Positions 46,001 to 56,686 are shown, counted from the first letter of the stretch. The stretch is DNA of 64,000 nucleotides from Verrucomicrobiota bacterium (GCA_947454705.1 CANGKZ010000002.1:1-64000), one strand, 5' to 3'. Numbers and translations: made by a program. Notes: generated by a model not told the origin, from the sequence alone.

Positions 46001-46569
46001 AGGAACTCACCGAGAAGCTCAAGCGCGAGGCCGGGGACAATGACCTGTACTCACACCTGATGTATCCGCAGGTCTTTGCCGACCTGGCCAAGCAGCAGCG
46101 TGAATTCGGCGATGTGAGCGTCCTGCCCACGCCGGCGTTTTTCTACGGTCTGCGTCCGGGCGAGGAAATCAGCGTCAGCATCGAGGCCGGCAAGACCCTC
46201 ATCATCCGCCTCATCAACGTGGGCGAACCGGACAAGGACGGACGCCGCACCGTGACCTACGAATTGAACGGCATGACCCGCGAGGCGACGGTCAGCGACC
46301 GCAAGGTGGCTCCGCAGACCAAGGCCCGCGTGAAGGCTGATCTGGCCGATCCGCTCCAGGTGGGTGCGCCGATTCCGGGTTTGGTGGCCAGCATCGCGGT
46401 GACCGTCGGGCACAAGGTCGCGAAGGGCGACAAACTGCTGATGATGGAAGCCATGAAAATGCAGACCACCGTGTACGCCGCCGCAGATGGCGTGGTGTCC
46501 GAACTGCACTGCGCAGTGGGCGACACCGTGGAGAGCAAGGACCTGCTGGTTCGGCTTCGAAGCGCATAA
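43039..46569 (+). CDS. pyc: Pyruvate carboxylase
   Basis: Pyruvate carboxylase makes oxaloacetate from pyruvate, bicarbonate and ATP, replenishing the TCA cycle and feeding gluconeogenesis. The 1176-residue single-chain enzyme has an N-terminal biotin carboxylase (RKLMAANRSEIAVRIFRA, HPGYGFLSENPAFARAC, ATP-grasp KAAFGGGGRGMRVV), a central carboxyltransferase (ITDTTFRDAHQSLMATRVR, IPVHFHTHDTSG), and a C-terminal biotinyl domain with the biotin lysine in EAMKMQT. An Ala/Pro-rich N-terminal tail of about 20 residues precedes the biotin carboxylase. ATG at 43039 is preferred over TTG at 43018. Confidence 0.96.
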   Translation: MPQRPSPPTSNPPSAVRPFRKLMAANRSEIAVRIFRAATELGLRTVAVYAQEDRFGVHRFKADESYSVGAGKGPVAAYLDIESIVAIAKEKGVDAIHPGYGFLSENPAFARACAREGITFVGPRPELLDMMGDKTAARAVAMRINVPVLPGTDEPVSDRAQALKLAKEIGFPLIIKAAFGGGGRGMRVVKREGELSGLLDEAQGEAERAFGNPAVFLEKYIPRAKHIEVQVLGDKHGNVIHLHERDCSVQRRHQKVVEVAPSFGLPEHVIRELCEAAAGIAREIRYDNAGTIEFLYDLDNHQWFFIEMNPRIQVEHTVTEVITGLDLVRAQILIAQGHSLHSREVGMPVQNQVPRNGYAIQCRVTTEDPENKFTPDYGKILAYRSPGGFGIRLDGGMGYSGAVITPFYDSMLVKVIASGQTYEIAMDRMDRALSEFRIRGVKTNIPFLENVIRHDQFRTGQATTTLIDTTPELFTFHGRRDRATKLLNFLSNVIVNGNPHAKGYKPKAVLLPSRAPSFDLKAPLPKGTRDLLLELGPKKFADWTLKQKRLLITDTTFRDAHQSLMATRVRSYDMLACADGMARRLGDARTGLYSLEMWGGATFDTAMRFLNEDPWDRLRSLRAKVPNICFQMLFRGSNAVGYSNYPDNVVAGFVRHAAESGMDIFRIFDSLNYLPNLTVAMDAVQDTHALCEAALCYTGDILDDRRDKFSLKYYVKLAKELEKMGAHLLAIKDMAGLCRPYAAQKLVKALKEEIGIPVHFHTHDTSGINAASILRASDAGVDIVDLAMASMSGSTSQPNLNSVVAALQHTPRDTKLDLEALNEYSDYWERVREFYAPFDTAPRTGSAEVYLHEMPGGQYTNLKEQAASMGVSHRWPEIARTYAEVNALFGDIVKVTPSSKVVGDMALFLFSRGIKPADVVNLEPGSGGFPESVIDMLSGGLGWPDSGFPPEVQRVVLGEKRFKEAQAAFKEGRAGNRATPVSLEKLRKELTEKLKREAGDNDLYSHLMYPQVFADLAKQQREFGDVSVLPTPAFFYGLRPGEEISVSIEAGKTLIIRLINVGEPDKDGRRTVTYELNGMTREATVSDRKVAPQTKARVKADLADPLQVGAPIPGLVASIAVTVGHKVAKGDKLLMMEAMKMQTTVYAAADGVVSELHCAVGDTVESKDLLVRLRSA

Positions 46570-46855
46570 CCTGGATTCCGCAAGGGTTCAAACGGGCTAA
46601 AAATCTCGCATCATTCCTGATTTCCGAGCCGGTTCTTCTTGCTCTAGCCGCGCAGAACCGCTCCGATCGCCGGGCCCCGAGAACTGCGGGAGGTCGGCCT
46701 AACCCGTGCCGACTTCCATGGCCTCATCACAAGAGGCGTTGGTTTTGTCCGTGGGTCACCAAGGCGGTTGGCGCCCGTGGCTCGCGAGCCATCCTTCCGG
46801 CCCCGGCGCACTACGCATCAAGACCAGCGCACCCACTCCCGCGACGGTCTCGGAC

Positions 46856-47749
46856 ATGGAACGTTCCGAGCGCCGTGCCGCCGTGCTTACCGTCCTCACG
46901 CCGGTTGTCGCGGTGTTGTTTGCCGGCTGGCACTTCTGGGGGCACGGATTGTCGATGCTCGACGTCATCCTCGGCGTGATCATGTACAGCATCACCATGC
47001 TGGGCATCACGGTCGGGTACCACCGCCTCTTCACCCACCGCAGCTTCCAGTGCGTGACTCCGATCCGCATGGCCCTCTGCATCGCCGGCAGCATGGCCGC
47101 CCAGGGTCCCGTGCTCTTCTGGACCGCCTGCCATCGCCGGCATCATCAGTGCAGCGACGCTGTTGGCGATCCGCATTCCCCCCACCTTCACGGCGCCGGA
47201 GCCAAGGGCGTCTTCGTGGGATGCCTCCACGCGCACGTCGGCTGGATGTTCTACCACAAGCCTGAGAACTACATCCGTCGCGTACCGGATTTGATCCGCG
47301 ATCGAAAGCTCATGGCGCTCAACCGCTATTATCCGTGGCTCGTGGCCGCGGGTGTGGTTCTGCCCGGTCTCGTCGCGCTGGCCATCACGCGCCAGTGGTA
47401 CGCAGCGGGCACCGCAATGCTGTGGGCCGGCGGCGTGCGCCTGTTCCTCGCGCATCACACCACCTGGAGCATCAATTCGATCTGCCACCTGTTTGGTGAT
47501 TCGCCCTACGCCACGGGCGACCAGAGCCGCAACAACGGCGTCTGCGCCGTTCTGACCTTCGGCGAAGGCTGGCACAACAACCACCACGCCTTCCCGACCT
47601 CCGCACGCCACGGTCTGCAATGGTGGCAGGTGGACGCCAGCTACTGGCTCATCCGCGCGATGTCGGCCGTGGGACTGGCCTGGGATGTTCGCCTGCCGAG
47701 CGCGGCGCAGTTGGAATCCCGCACGGTGGTCGGCTCGGCCGAGGCTTGA
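46856..47749 (+). CDS. Acyl-CoA/acyl-lipid delta-9-type fatty acid desaturase
   Basis: An integral-membrane di-iron desaturase of the stearoyl-CoA desaturase class. The three histidine boxes are HRLFTH, HRRHH and HNNHH, with spacing typical of the class, and four membrane helices surround them. It introduces a cis double bond into a long-chain acyl chain, a membrane-fluidity function. No cytochrome b5 domain is fused. The start is uncertain: the ATG at 46856 puts the first helix near residue 8, while GTG at 46706 or ATG at 46718 would add about 50 residues that look non-coding in composition. Confidence 0.85.
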   Translation: MERSERRAAVLTVLTPVVAVLFAGWHFWGHGLSMLDVILGVIMYSITMLGITVGYHRLFTHRSFQCVTPIRMALCIAGSMAAQGPVLFWTACHRRHHQCSDAVGDPHSPHLHGAGAKGVFVGCLHAHVGWMFYHKPENYIRRVPDLIRDRKLMALNRYYPWLVAAGVVLPGLVALAITRQWYAAGTAMLWAGGVRLFLAHHTTWSINSICHLFGDSPYATGDQSRNNGVCAVLTFGEGWHNNHHAFPTSARHGLQWWQVDASYWLIRAMSAVGLAWDVRLPSAAQLESRTVVGSAEA

Positions 47750-47769
47750 TCGAAGATCAGGCAGCCGGC

Positions 47770-47839
47770 GGAGATGGCAGATGGAAGCTGGGCGATGGGG
47801 AAGACGATCAGATCGTGGTGATGATGCTGGATGCTGGAT
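47770..47839. repeat. Intergenic repeat phrases
   Basis: Contains GGAGATGGCAG at 47770-47780, also present at 25056-25066, and TGCTGGATGCTGGAT at 47825-47839, also present at 149-163. The stretch lies between the desaturase stop and the terminator. Confidence 0.5.
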
Positions 47840-47865
47840 CGAGTCGGCGGAGGTGCCGAGGAATG

Positions 47866-47902
47866 AAAAAGAGCCGACCGGAATTGCCGGTCGGCTCTTT
47901 TC
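47866..47902. terminator. Bidirectional intrinsic terminator
   Basis: A perfect 15-bp stem (47867-47881 with 47887-47901) closes on a 5-base loop. It has A's before and T's after (AAAAGAGCCGACCGG ... CTCTTTT), so it can terminate the convergent desaturase and AsmA-like transcripts. Confidence 0.85.
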
Positions 47903-47943
47903 GTTAAGACTTAGGATGCCGGACTTGCGGATCCGTTGTTTCC

Positions 47944-48693
47944 TTACTTCTTCTTGAACAGCTCGCCGAGGCCCTTGGTGGCCTTGTCCACGGTGCCCTT
48001 GGCCCCGTCCACAGCTCCCTTGCCGAGGTTTCCGAGGTTGCCCAGCTGGCTCGTCACGGCCGGAATGACCTGCTCAAACACCGCGCCGAAGACCTTCTTG
48101 GTCAGGTCGCCCGCGGTGATGCCGTCGCCACCCGTACCCAAATTGGTCAGATGAATCTCGGGCAGGGGCACCGAGAGTCCCTTGCCGCCGAGGATGGCGA
48201 ACTTCACGTCCACCTTGGCTCCGGTGAGGACGAAATCATCCACCTGCAGCTTCTTCTGGGAACCGCCGCCGGTGTCGCCCGACTTCTTTTCCGACGCGGT
48301 GAAGGCATCGATGTTGGCCAGGATCTTCTTGAGATTGTTGTCGCCCAGTCCGCCTTCGATGGTGATCTGGGGATTGCTGACGGCCACGCGCTTGATGTGG
48401 ATCTTGTCGCTCAGCACCGACTTGGGATCGACCTCCAGCGTGGCCTCACCGATGCGGATGGCGTACGCGCTCTGGTAGCCTTCCGGATTGCCCAGAACGA
48501 AGTCCTTGATGGTGCCCGATCCGCTGCTGGGAGAGAGCTCAACGCCACCGAGGGTGAGGGGAGTCCCGGTGATCTTCGGGCCGACGGTTTCGACGCCCTT
48601 CTTCACGATTCCGCCCAGGTTGGAACCAACGAGCACCACGGCCACCACGATGCCCACCACGAGGGCACCACCGAACACAGCGAATTTCTTCAT
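47944..48693 (-). CDS. AsmA-like membrane-anchored protein
   Basis: A 249-residue protein with an N-terminal membrane helix (FAVFGGALVVGIVVAVVLVGS) and a beta-rich domain in which GTPLTLGGVELSPSSGSGTIKDFVLGNPEGYQSAYAIRIGEATLEVDPKSVLSDKIHIKRVAVSNPQITIEGGL follows the start of the AsmA family. Full-length AsmA proteins are much longer; this is a minimal N-terminal type found in several phyla. Proteins of this group are linked to phospholipid transfer to the outer membrane. The C-terminus is helical and basic (GLGELFKKK). It faces the desaturase gene across the terminator. Confidence 0.72.
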   Translation of the reverse strand: MKKFAVFGGALVVGIVVAVVLVGSNLGGIVKKGVETVGPKITGTPLTLGGVELSPSSGSGTIKDFVLGNPEGYQSAYAIRIGEATLEVDPKSVLSDKIHIKRVAVSNPQITIEGGLGDNNLKKILANIDAFTASEKKSGDTGGGSQKKLQVDDFVLTGAKVDVKFAILGGKGLSVPLPEIHLTNLGTGGDGITAGDLTKKVFGAVFEQVIPAVTSQLGNLGNLGKGAVDGAKGTVDKATKGLGELFKKK

Positions 48694-48828
48694 GGGGGAA
48701 AGTCTCCACCGCGCCGCCAAGACTGGCAAGAAACGGTGAGACGAAGAGCGTAGGGATGGGGTTTCATTTCCCGCACCCAATCCATTTGAAGGTTGGCGGT
48801 CCGCGGGCCGTCGGCCAACACTACATCC

Positions 48829-51800
48829 ATGACTCCGTCCCCCATCCTTCACCGGCTCGCGATCGCATGCCTGGGACTGGGCGCCTTCACCGGCGGCCTG
48901 GGAGTCGGCCTTTCCCGGGCCAGCGCCGCCGCTGCGGAGTTTTGCCGCGACATCCGTCCCATCCTCGAATCCCGCTGCATCCAGTGCCACGGGACGACCC
49001 GCGCCGAGAACGGCCTGCGGCTCGATTCCAGAGCCGGGGCGCTCAAGGGCGGAGACCACGGACCGGCCTGGATCGCCGGCAAACCGGCTGAATCACTTTT
49101 GGTACAACTCGTGACCGGCGGCCACTCCGAGCTGCCGCGCATGCCGAAGAAGGGGGATCCGCTTTCTCCCGATGCGATTGCGGCGTTGAAGGACTGGATC
49201 CAACAGGGGGCGGTGTGGCCGGATTCGGTGGCCTCGCTCGGGGCTTCGGCGAAGCACTGGGCCTTCCAGCCGGTGGGCAAGCCGGCTGCGCCGAAGCCGG
49301 AATCGCGCGACCGCCGGTGGGTGCGCAATCCGATCGATACCTTTGTCGCCGCCCGGCTGCGGAAGGAAAACCTCCAGCCCTCGCCCGAGGCTGACCGCGT
49401 CACCCTCATCCGGCGCGTGAGCCTGGATCTCACCGGGCTGCCGCCGACGCCGGAGGAAGTGGACGCGTTCGTGTCCGACAAATCCGCCGACGCCTGGAAG
49501 AACGTGGTGGAGCGACTGCTGCGTTCCCCGCACTACGGTGAGAAGTGGGGACGCCACTGGCTCGATGCCGCGCGGTATGCCGATTCCAACGGATTCGAGA
49601 AGGACCGCACCCGCTCCATCTGGCCGTACCGGGATTGGGTCATCGGCGCGCTGAACAAAGATCTGCCCTTCGACCAGTTCACCATCGAACAACTCGCGGG
49701 CGACCTGCTCCCGAACGCCACGCTCGATCAGCACGTAGCCACCGGATTCCTGCGCAATTCCATGGTCAACATGGAAGGCGGCATTGAACCGGAGAAGTTT
49801 CGCGTCGAGACCATCATTGACCGCGTCGATGCCGTCGGACGCACCTGGCTCGGGCTCACCGTCGCCTGCGCGCAGTGCCACAGCCACAAGTACGACCCCA
49901 TTTCGCATACTGAGTACTACCAGTTCTACGATTTCCTGAACCAGGACTGCGAACCGTTGATCGACGTTCCCTCCGCGGACCAACGCACGCGTCGTGCCGC
50001 GATCCAGTCCAACGCCCGTTCCGCGATGGACACGTTGTGGGCCGATGCCGCGGTCAAGAATCGGTTCGAGACCTGGATCAGCGGCGTGCGCGAGCTGCCT
50101 CAAATTTGGAAACCGATCGATGCCAAGGAATGGCATTCGCAGCCGATGAAGTTTGAGAAGCAGGAGGATCTTTCCCTGCTCGGCGGCGGCGACGTGTACA
50201 ACAGCGCCGTGTTGCGCGTTTGGGTGGATGTGCCGGAAGCAGGCATCACTGGATTCCGTTTGGAAACGCTGAACGACGCGAACCTGCCCTTCAACGGCCC
50301 CGGTCTCACCGGCAAGGGCGACTTCCTGATCACGGAGTTCACCGTCGAATCCACGCCACTCAAGGAATTGTCCTCGCCCGATGCCGGTTCCACCAAGTTT
50401 GTCGGAACGACCAACAAGGTGCAGTTCCGCCGCGCGGTGGCGGATATCGAGGCCGCGGGGTTGACGGCATCGTCGATGATCGACGGCGTCACGACCAACG
50501 GCGGATGGGGATCGGCCTTCACCAAGGGACGACGGAATCAGGAGCGTCGCGCGGTGTTCGAGGCGGAGAAGCCGGTGGGATTCGAGGGCGGATCGCGTCT
50601 GTTGCTCACCATTCATTCCAAGCCGCAGGGCGGGCTCAATGCCACGAGCGACAAAGTGTCGAACTTCATCCCCGGCCGCCTGCGTCTGAGCCTCACGCGC
50701 ACTGCGGGCACGCTGGCGGCGGATCCGCTGAGCGACCGTCAACGCGCTTGGCTGTCGCGTCCGCGCGACCAATGGAGCCCGGCGCAGGAGCGCGAACTGT
50801 TTGAGACCTTTGTCTTCCAGGATGCCGCGCTGGCCGATGCCGTGAAGTCGTGGGATGCGCTGTGGAAGGATTGGCCCGATGCCGAGAATTCCACGCTCGC
50901 GCTCGAGCAGCGACCGGTTCGCCGGGCCACGCGGATTTTCAAGCGCGGCGATTGGCAGAAGCCCACCACCGAGGTTTCCGCCGCCGTGCCCGCCGTGCTG
51001 AATCCCCTTCCCGCTGGTGCCCCGCGCAGTCGTCTCGGCCTCGCGCAGTGGCTGGTGAGCCGCGACAATCCGCTCACCGCCCGCGTGATCGTGAACCGCA
51101 TCTGGCTGCAATACTTCGGCCAGGGGTTGGTGGTGACGCCGGAGGATTTCGGAACGCGCGCCGAGAAGCCGTCGCATCCCGAACTGCTCGATTGGCTCGC
51201 CGGCGAATTCATGGACCACGGCTGGAGCCAAAAGGAGCTGCACCGGTGGATCGTGAATTCCGCCACCTATCGTCAGTCGTCCCGCATTCCGCCCGCGCTG
51301 CTGGAAAAAGATCCGTACAACCGCCTCCTCGCCCGCGGCCCGCGCGTACGTGTGGACGGCGAAGGCGTGCAGGACATCGCCCTCAAGGCGAGCGGACTTC
51401 TGTCGTCGAAGATCGGCGGACCCAGCGTGTTCCCGCCGCTGCCCGATGGCGTGATGTCGCTCGCCTACGGCCCCATCGCCTGGAACGTCAGCGAGGGCGA
51501 CGACCGATATCGTCGCGCGATGTACACCTTCTGGAAACGCAGCGTCCCGCATCCGGTGTTGCTCACCTTTGATGCACCCCCGGCGGAGCAGAGCTGCACG
51601 CGACGCCTTCGGTCGAACACGCCGTTGCAGGCGCTCACCACGCTGAACGAGCCGACCTTCAACCAGGCCGCCCGCTGGCTGGCCTGGCGTGCGTTGCAGA
51701 CGCCCGCGAAGTCGGAGGCGGAACGTGCCGCCTGGGTCTTCCGCCAGTGCGTCAGCCGCAAGCCCGAACCTGCCGAGACCGCCGTGCTGCTGAAGCTGCT

Positions 51801-51975
51801 GGGCGAGGCACGGACCGAGTTCACCAGCCGTCCGCGCGATGCCGCGCAGTTTGCCTTTTCCGATCCCAAGAATCCCGCCCCGCTTCCCGCGGGCAGCGGC
51901 ATTCCGGATCTTGCCGCATGGAGCGCGGTCGCGCGCGCCGTGCTCAACCTCGACGAGACCATTACGAAGGAGTGA
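48829..51975 (+). CDS. DUF1549/DUF1553 protein with N-terminal planctomycete cytochrome C domain
   Basis: A 1048-residue exported protein. After the signal peptide comes a PSC1-type cytochrome domain with CIQCH near residue 52 ([32 protein letters not shown]), then DUF1549 with [19 protein letters not shown] and a second CX2CH in [18 protein letters not shown] near 345, a middle discoidin-like region, and DUF1553 toward the C-terminus ([39 protein letters not shown]). A DUF1501 gene starts 8 bases after the stop, so they act together, probably in periplasmic breakdown or oxidation of polymers (inference). A very similar couple follows directly. Confidence 0.9.
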   Translation: MTPSPILHRLAIACLGLGAFTGGLGVGLSRASAAAAEFCRDIRPILESRCIQCHGTTRAENGLRLDSRAGALKGGDHGPAWIAGKPAESLLVQLVTGGHSELPRMPKKGDPLSPDAIAALKDWIQQGAVWPDSVASLGASAKHWAFQPVGKPAAPKPESRDRRWVRNPIDTFVAARLRKENLQPSPEADRVTLIRRVSLDLTGLPPTPEEVDAFVSDKSADAWKNVVERLLRSPHYGEKWGRHWLDAARYADSNGFEKDRTRSIWPYRDWVIGALNKDLPFDQFTIEQLAGDLLPNATLDQHVATGFLRNSMVNMEGGIEPEKFRVETIIDRVDAVGRTWLGLTVACAQCHSHKYDPISHTEYYQFYDFLNQDCEPLIDVPSADQRTRRAAIQSNARSAMDTLWADAAVKNRFETWISGVRELPQIWKPIDAKEWHSQPMKFEKQEDLSLLGGGDVYNSAVLRVWVDVPEAGITGFRLETLNDANLPFNGPGLTGKGDFLITEFTVESTPLKELSSPDAGSTKFVGTTNKVQFRRAVADIEAAGLTASSMIDGVTTNGGWGSAFTKGRRNQERRAVFEAEKPVGFEGGSRLLLTIHSKPQGGLNATSDKVSNFIPGRLRLSLTRTAGTLAADPLSDRQRAWLSRPRDQWSPAQERELFETFVFQDAALADAVKSWDALWKDWPDAENSTLALEQRPVRRATRIFKRGDWQKPTTEVSAAVPAVLNPLPAGAPRSRLGLAQWLVSRDNPLTARVIVNRIWLQYFGQGLVVTPEDFGTRAEKPSHPELLDWLAGEFMDHGWSQKELHRWIVNSATYRQSSRIPPALLEKDPYNRLLARGPRVRVDGEGVQDIALKASGLLSSKIGGPSVFPPLPDGVMSLAYGPIAWNVSEGDDRYRRAMYTFWKRSVPHPVLLTFDAPPAEQSCTRRLRSNTPLQALTTLNEPTFNQAARWLAWRALQTPAKSEAERAAWVFRQCVSRKPEPAETAVLLKLLGEARTEFTSRPRDAAQFAFSDPKNPAPLPAGSGIPDLAAWSAVARAVLNLDETITKE

Positions 51976-51983
51976 TTGATCCG

Positions 51984-53459
51984 ATGAACCTGCCTCTCGA
52001 ACTTGATCTCGAACGCAAACGGTTTCTCAGCCGCCGCTGGTTCTTCCGCGAGTGCGGCATGGGCCTGGGCTCGATGGCGCTCGCCTCGATGCTCGGGGAA
52101 GGAACCGCTTCGGCCGCCACCGCCGCCAAGGCTGCAGCTGCGCCGCGCCCCACGGGGAGCAATCCTCTCGCGCCGAAAAACCCGCACTACGCGGGACGCG
52201 CCAAGTCGGTGATCTACCTTTTCATGGCCGGCGCGCCGAGCCAGTTGGAGCTCTTCGACTACAAGCCGTCGCTCGCCAAGTACAATGGCAAGCCCGTGCC
52301 CAAGGACATCCTGGGCGGCCAGACCTACGCCTTCATCAAACCGGATTCCGCGATCTACGCGCCGGAGTTCAAGTTCGCCCAGCATGGCAAGTCGGGCACG
52401 TGGATGAGCGAAGCCCTGCCGCATCTCGCCGGGGTCGCGGACGACATCACGGTGATCCGGTCGATGACCACCGACGCCTTCAATCACGCGCCGGGACAGA
52501 TCTTCATGAACACCGGGTCCCAACAGTTCGGCCGTCCGAGCATGGGCGCCTGGGTGACCTACGGACTCGGAAGCGTGTCGCAGGATCTGCCGGGATTCGT
52601 GGTGATGAATTCCGCCGGTGGACTCAGCGGTGGCGCGGGCAACTACGGATCCGGATTTCTCCCCACGGTGTTTCAGGGCGTGCAGTTCCGCAAAGGCGCC
52701 GACCCGGTCCTCTACCTGTCGAATCCCGCCGGACTCAGTCCCTCGCTGCAGCGCAAGACGCTCGATGCCGTGAAGGAGCTGAACGAGCGCCGGCTGGGAA
52801 CGATTGGCGATCCGGAAATCGCCACCCGCATCAACGCCTTTGAAATGGCCTACCGGATGCAAAGCAGCGCACCGGAGTTGATGGACCTTTCCAAGGAATC
52901 GCCCGAAACGCTCGCCATGTACGGGGCCGAACCCGGCAAGGCGTCGTTCGCCAACAACTGCCTCCTCGCCCGCCGACTGGTGGAGCGCGGGGTGCGGTAC
53001 ATTCAGTTGTTTCACGAAGCCTGGGATCATCACAGCGATGTGAAAGCAGGCGTGAAGGGACAGGCGGGCATCACTGACAAGGCCTGCGCCGCCTTGATCC
53101 GAGATCTCAAGCAGCGCGGCCTTCTCGACTCCACGCTCGTCGTGTGGGGCGGCGAATTCGGTCGGACCCCGCAGGTCGAGGCCAGCATGGAGCTCGGACG
53201 CTCGCTCGGACGCGATCATCACCCGCAGGCCTTCACCATGTGGATGGCCGGCGGCGGGACCAAGGCGGGCGTCACGGTGGGCGAAACCGATGAGTTCGGA
53301 TTCAACGTGGTGCGCGACCGCGTTCACGTCCACGACCTGCACGCCACCATCATGCATCTCCTCGGATTTGATCACGAGAAGCTCACCTTCCGATTCCAGG
53401 GCCGCGATTACCGGCTCACCGATGTCCACGGACGCGTGGTCGAATCGCTGGTCGCCTAG
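51984..53459 (+). CDS. DUF1501 family protein, Tat-exported
   Basis: A 491-residue DUF1501 protein, partner of the preceding cytochrome-like gene, 8 bases away. A twin-arginine signal is visible ([20 protein letters not shown]). Family stretches include [76 protein letters not shown] and [28 protein letters not shown], then [33 protein letters not shown] at the end. The His/Asp-rich blocks are in the positions of the alkaline-phosphatase-fold metal sites. Confidence 0.92.
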   Translation: MNLPLELDLERKRFLSRRWFFRECGMGLGSMALASMLGEGTASAATAAKAAAAPRPTGSNPLAPKNPHYAGRAKSVIYLFMAGAPSQLELFDYKPSLAKYNGKPVPKDILGGQTYAFIKPDSAIYAPEFKFAQHGKSGTWMSEALPHLAGVADDITVIRSMTTDAFNHAPGQIFMNTGSQQFGRPSMGAWVTYGLGSVSQDLPGFVVMNSAGGLSGGAGNYGSGFLPTVFQGVQFRKGADPVLYLSNPAGLSPSLQRKTLDAVKELNERRLGTIGDPEIATRINAFEMAYRMQSSAPELMDLSKESPETLAMYGAEPGKASFANNCLLARRLVERGVRYIQLFHEAWDHHSDVKAGVKGQAGITDKACAALIRDLKQRGLLDSTLVVWGGEFGRTPQVEASMELGRSLGRDHHPQAFTMWMAGGGTKAGVTVGETDEFGFNVVRDRVHVHDLHATIMHLLGFDHEKLTFRFQGRDYRLTDVHGRVVESLVA

Positions 53460-53497
53460 TTCTGAAGTTTAAGCATCGCACCGCATTGCTCTTCGCC

Positions 53498-56400
53498 ATG
53501 TCCCCCATCGTTCCCTCCGCCTCCACGGCGATTCGCTGGATCGGCTCCAACCTGCGTCGCACCACCGTCGCGCTCTTCGCCATCACGGCCACCTCCGCCG
53601 TTGCAGCGGATGCAAAGGCCGTCGATTTCCGTCGCGACGTTGAGCCGTTGCTCATCAAGCGCTGCTCCGAGTGCCACGGCCCGGACAAGCAGAAGGGCGA
53701 TCTGCGGCTCGATCTCCACGATGCAGCTTTGAAGGGCGGCAAGTCCGGCAAGGCGGCCGTGAAGCCCGGCCACGCGGCCGACAGCACGCTCATCCAGCGC
53801 ATTCTCTCCACCGATCCCGATGAGGTCATGCCCTCCAAGGGCGAGCGTCTGACCCCGGATCAAGTGGCCATGCTCACGGCGTGGATCAACCAGGGGGCTG
53901 ACTGGCCCGCGACCGATGTTCGCAAGCACTGGGCCTTCGTGAAGCCGGAGCGCGCCGCGCTTCCTGCGGTGAAGGATTCGTCGTGGGTGCGGAATGAGAT
54001 CGATCGCTTCATCCTCGCCCGACTCGAGCAGGAAGGCCTGCACCCGCAGAAGGAAGCCGATCGCGCCACCTTGCTGCGTCGACTGAGCCTCGACCTGACC
54101 GGCCTGCCGCCGACCTGGAGCGAGGTGGAGGCCTTTGTGAAGGATTCCTCGCCGAACGCCTACGAGGCCGCGGTCGATCGTTTGCTCGCGTCCCCGCACT
54201 ACGGCGAAAACATGGCGCGCGGCTGGCTCGACCTCGCGCGCTATGCCGATTCCAACGGCTACCAGGTGGATCTCGCGCGTTCCATCTGGCCGTACCGGGA
54301 TTGGGTCATTCGTTCGTTCAACGAGAACAAGCGCTTCGACCAGTTCACCATCGAGCAGCTCGCCGGTGATCTGCTGCCGAATCCGACCGTGGATCAACGC
54401 ATCGCCACCGGCTTCAACCGCAACACCAAGATCAACGACGAGGGCGGCGGCGACGCCGAGGAGTATCGGGTCAAGGCGGTGAAGGATCGTCTGGCCACGT
54501 TCGGGACTGCCTGGCTTGGCCTGACCATCAACTGCGCCGAGTGCCACACCCACAAGTACGACCCGATCTCGCACGAGGAGTACTACCGGCTCTACGCGTT
54601 CTTCAACAACTCCACCGATGGCGGCAATTACAGCTCCGCGCCGAATCTCGAAGTGCCGCAGCCGGACCGCAGCCGAATCCTGGCCCATCTCGATGCCCTC
54701 GGAAAAACCGCGCGTGCCAAGCTCGCCGCCGCCGAGACCGCGCTGCCAGCGCGCCAGTCGGAATGGGAAAAGCGCACGCGCAAGACTGGCGAGGTCTGGC
54801 AGACGCTCAACCTCACCAAGCCCTATTCCGTCGGCGGATCCAGCTACACGAATCTTCCCGACGGATCCCTCCTCGCAACCGGGGTGAATCCGATTTACGA
54901 CACCATCACGGTGGAATCGGAGACCGACCTCACCGGCATCACGGCCGTGATGCTCGAAGTGCTTCCCGACCCGAGCCTGCCCAAAAATGGTCCGGGTCGC
55001 TGGGGACAGACCGGCAATTTCATCCTCGATGAATTTGGCGTCGCCGCCGCCCCGCGCGTGGGCGCGCCGCCCGCGGAGACGAATCTCGTGATGGTCCGCG
55101 CCCGCGCCGATTGGGAGCAGCAGTACTATCGCGCGGAGCATGCGGTGGACCGCAATCCCAAGACCGGCTGGGCCATCGGTCCCAAATTTGGGGAACGCCA
55201 TTTCCTCATCGCCGAGTTCAAGGAGCCTACCGGTTTCGCCGGCGGCACGCGGCTTTCGTTTCGGTTCGATCACTACCACGGCAACAGCCATTGCGTGGGA
55301 CGCTTCCGCATTTCGGTGACCCGGGAAAAGGATCCCTCCGCCCTGTGGCCGGTGCCGCGCGAGATCCGTGAGGGCATTGCCCTTTCGGAGTCGAAGCGCG
55401 ATCCCGAGCTCAAGGCGAAGATCGCCGCGTGGTATCGGACCGCCGATCCCGATCTGCGCCAGTGGAGCCGCGAGGTGGCCCGCATCGAGCAGCGTCAAAA
55501 CGAGATTCCGAAGCAAAAGGCCACGACGCTGGTCATGCAGGAGCGCTCCGAGCCGAAGCCCCGGACCACCCAGATTCACAATCGCGGCAACTTCCTCGAC
55601 CCGGGTCGTGAAGTGACCGCCGGCGTTCCCGAAGTATTTCCTCCGCTTCCTGCGGGAGAGAAGCCCAACCGCCTCGCGCTCGCGAAGTGGCTGGTGTCCG
55701 GGGAGAATCCGCTCACTGCCCGCGTGGTGGTGAACCGCCACTGGGAACACACCTTTGGCACCGGGCTGGTGAAGACCAGCGAGGACTTCGGCCGACAGGG
55801 CGAAGCGCCGTCGCACCCCGCGTTGCTCGATTGGCTTTCCACGGAACTCGTTCGCACGGGATGGGATATCAAGGCGCTGCAGAAGAAGCTGGTGATGTCG
55901 GCCACCTACCGTCAGTCCGCCGCTGCGGATGCCGTTCGTTTGGAAAAAGATTTCTACAACCGCCTGCTCTCGCGCGGACCGCGCTTCCGCATGGATGGCG
56001 AAGTGATTCGCGATCACGCGCTCGCGGTGAGTGGATTGCTGAATCCTGATGTGGGTGGGCCGAGTGTTTATCCGGTTCAGATTCCCAACCTGTGGAAGGA
56101 AATCGGATTTCTTCGTCCCGAAATCGGCATGGATGAATGGCCCGTGAGCGAAGGCCCTGAGTTGTACCGTCGAGGCGTGTACACCTTCTGGCGTCGCGTC
56201 TGCACGTATCCGACCTTTGCCACCTTCGATGCCCCGAGCCGCGAAGTCTGCGTGGCGCGTCGTCCCCGCACCAACACGCCGCTCCAGGCGCTCGCGGGAT
56301 TGAACGACCCGACCCTGCTGGAGGCGGCCCGGGCGTTTGCCCAGCGCGTTCTCAGCGAAGGCGGATCAGATCCCAAGCAGCAGATCGAATTCGCCTTCCG

Positions 56401-56623
56401 CACCTGCCTCGGGCGCCTGCCCACGGCCTCGGAGTCCGCACGCCTGCGCTCCTTCCTGGACCAACAGCTCCGCAGCTACCGCGGGGACAAGAAATCCGCC
56501 GAAGCACTCATCGCCGTCGGAAGCGCATCGCGTCCTTCCACGATGGATCCCGCACGACTCGCCGCCTGGATGATGGTGGCCAACGTCCTGTTCAACCTCG
56601 ACGAGACCCTGACCAAGGGCTGA
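53498..56623 (+). CDS. DUF1549/DUF1553 protein with N-terminal planctomycete cytochrome C domain (second tandem copy)
   Basis: A 1041-residue exported protein with the same architecture as the gene at 48829: CSECHG haem motif near residue 53 (FRRDVEPLLIKRCSECHG), DUF1549 with [37 protein letters not shown] near 346, and DUF1553 (RVVVNRHWEHTFGTGLV, TPLQALAGLNDPTL). It lies 38 bases after the first DUF1501 gene, and a second DUF1501 gene follows after 63 bases. The couple looks like a tandem duplicate that has diverged. The ATG at 53498 precedes the signal sequence; a TTG at 53486 is in frame. Confidence 0.9.
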   Translation: MSPIVPSASTAIRWIGSNLRRTTVALFAITATSAVAADAKAVDFRRDVEPLLIKRCSECHGPDKQKGDLRLDLHDAALKGGKSGKAAVKPGHAADSTLIQRILSTDPDEVMPSKGERLTPDQVAMLTAWINQGADWPATDVRKHWAFVKPERAALPAVKDSSWVRNEIDRFILARLEQEGLHPQKEADRATLLRRLSLDLTGLPPTWSEVEAFVKDSSPNAYEAAVDRLLASPHYGENMARGWLDLARYADSNGYQVDLARSIWPYRDWVIRSFNENKRFDQFTIEQLAGDLLPNPTVDQRIATGFNRNTKINDEGGGDAEEYRVKAVKDRLATFGTAWLGLTINCAECHTHKYDPISHEEYYRLYAFFNNSTDGGNYSSAPNLEVPQPDRSRILAHLDALGKTARAKLAAAETALPARQSEWEKRTRKTGEVWQTLNLTKPYSVGGSSYTNLPDGSLLATGVNPIYDTITVESETDLTGITAVMLEVLPDPSLPKNGPGRWGQTGNFILDEFGVAAAPRVGAPPAETNLVMVRARADWEQQYYRAEHAVDRNPKTGWAIGPKFGERHFLIAEFKEPTGFAGGTRLSFRFDHYHGNSHCVGRFRISVTREKDPSALWPVPREIREGIALSESKRDPELKAKIAAWYRTADPDLRQWSREVARIEQRQNEIPKQKATTLVMQERSEPKPRTTQIHNRGNFLDPGREVTAGVPEVFPPLPAGEKPNRLALAKWLVSGENPLTARVVVNRHWEHTFGTGLVKTSEDFGRQGEAPSHPALLDWLSTELVRTGWDIKALQKKLVMSATYRQSAAADAVRLEKDFYNRLLSRGPRFRMDGEVIRDHALAVSGLLNPDVGGPSVYPVQIPNLWKEIGFLRPEIGMDEWPVSEGPELYRRGVYTFWRRVCTYPTFATFDAPSREVCVARRPRTNTPLQALAGLNDPTLLEAARAFAQRVLSEGGSDPKQQIEFAFRTCLGRLPTASESARLRSFLDQQLRSYRGDKKSAEALIAVGSASRPSTMDPARLAAWMMVANVLFNLDETLTKG

Positions 56624-56686
56624 GCCACGACAAGCAACGCCAAGCCAAGTCATCTCGAACCGCTGCCCTCCTCCTTCCTAGCCGCC

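Noticed and set aside
46706-46855. N-terminal extension of the desaturase
   Set aside because: The residues look like translated non-coding DNA and the domain starts cleanly at 46856.
53456-56017. 853-codon minus-strand open frame opposite the DUF1549/1553 gene
   Set aside because: Same reason; the plus strand has two CX2CH sites and the family blocks.
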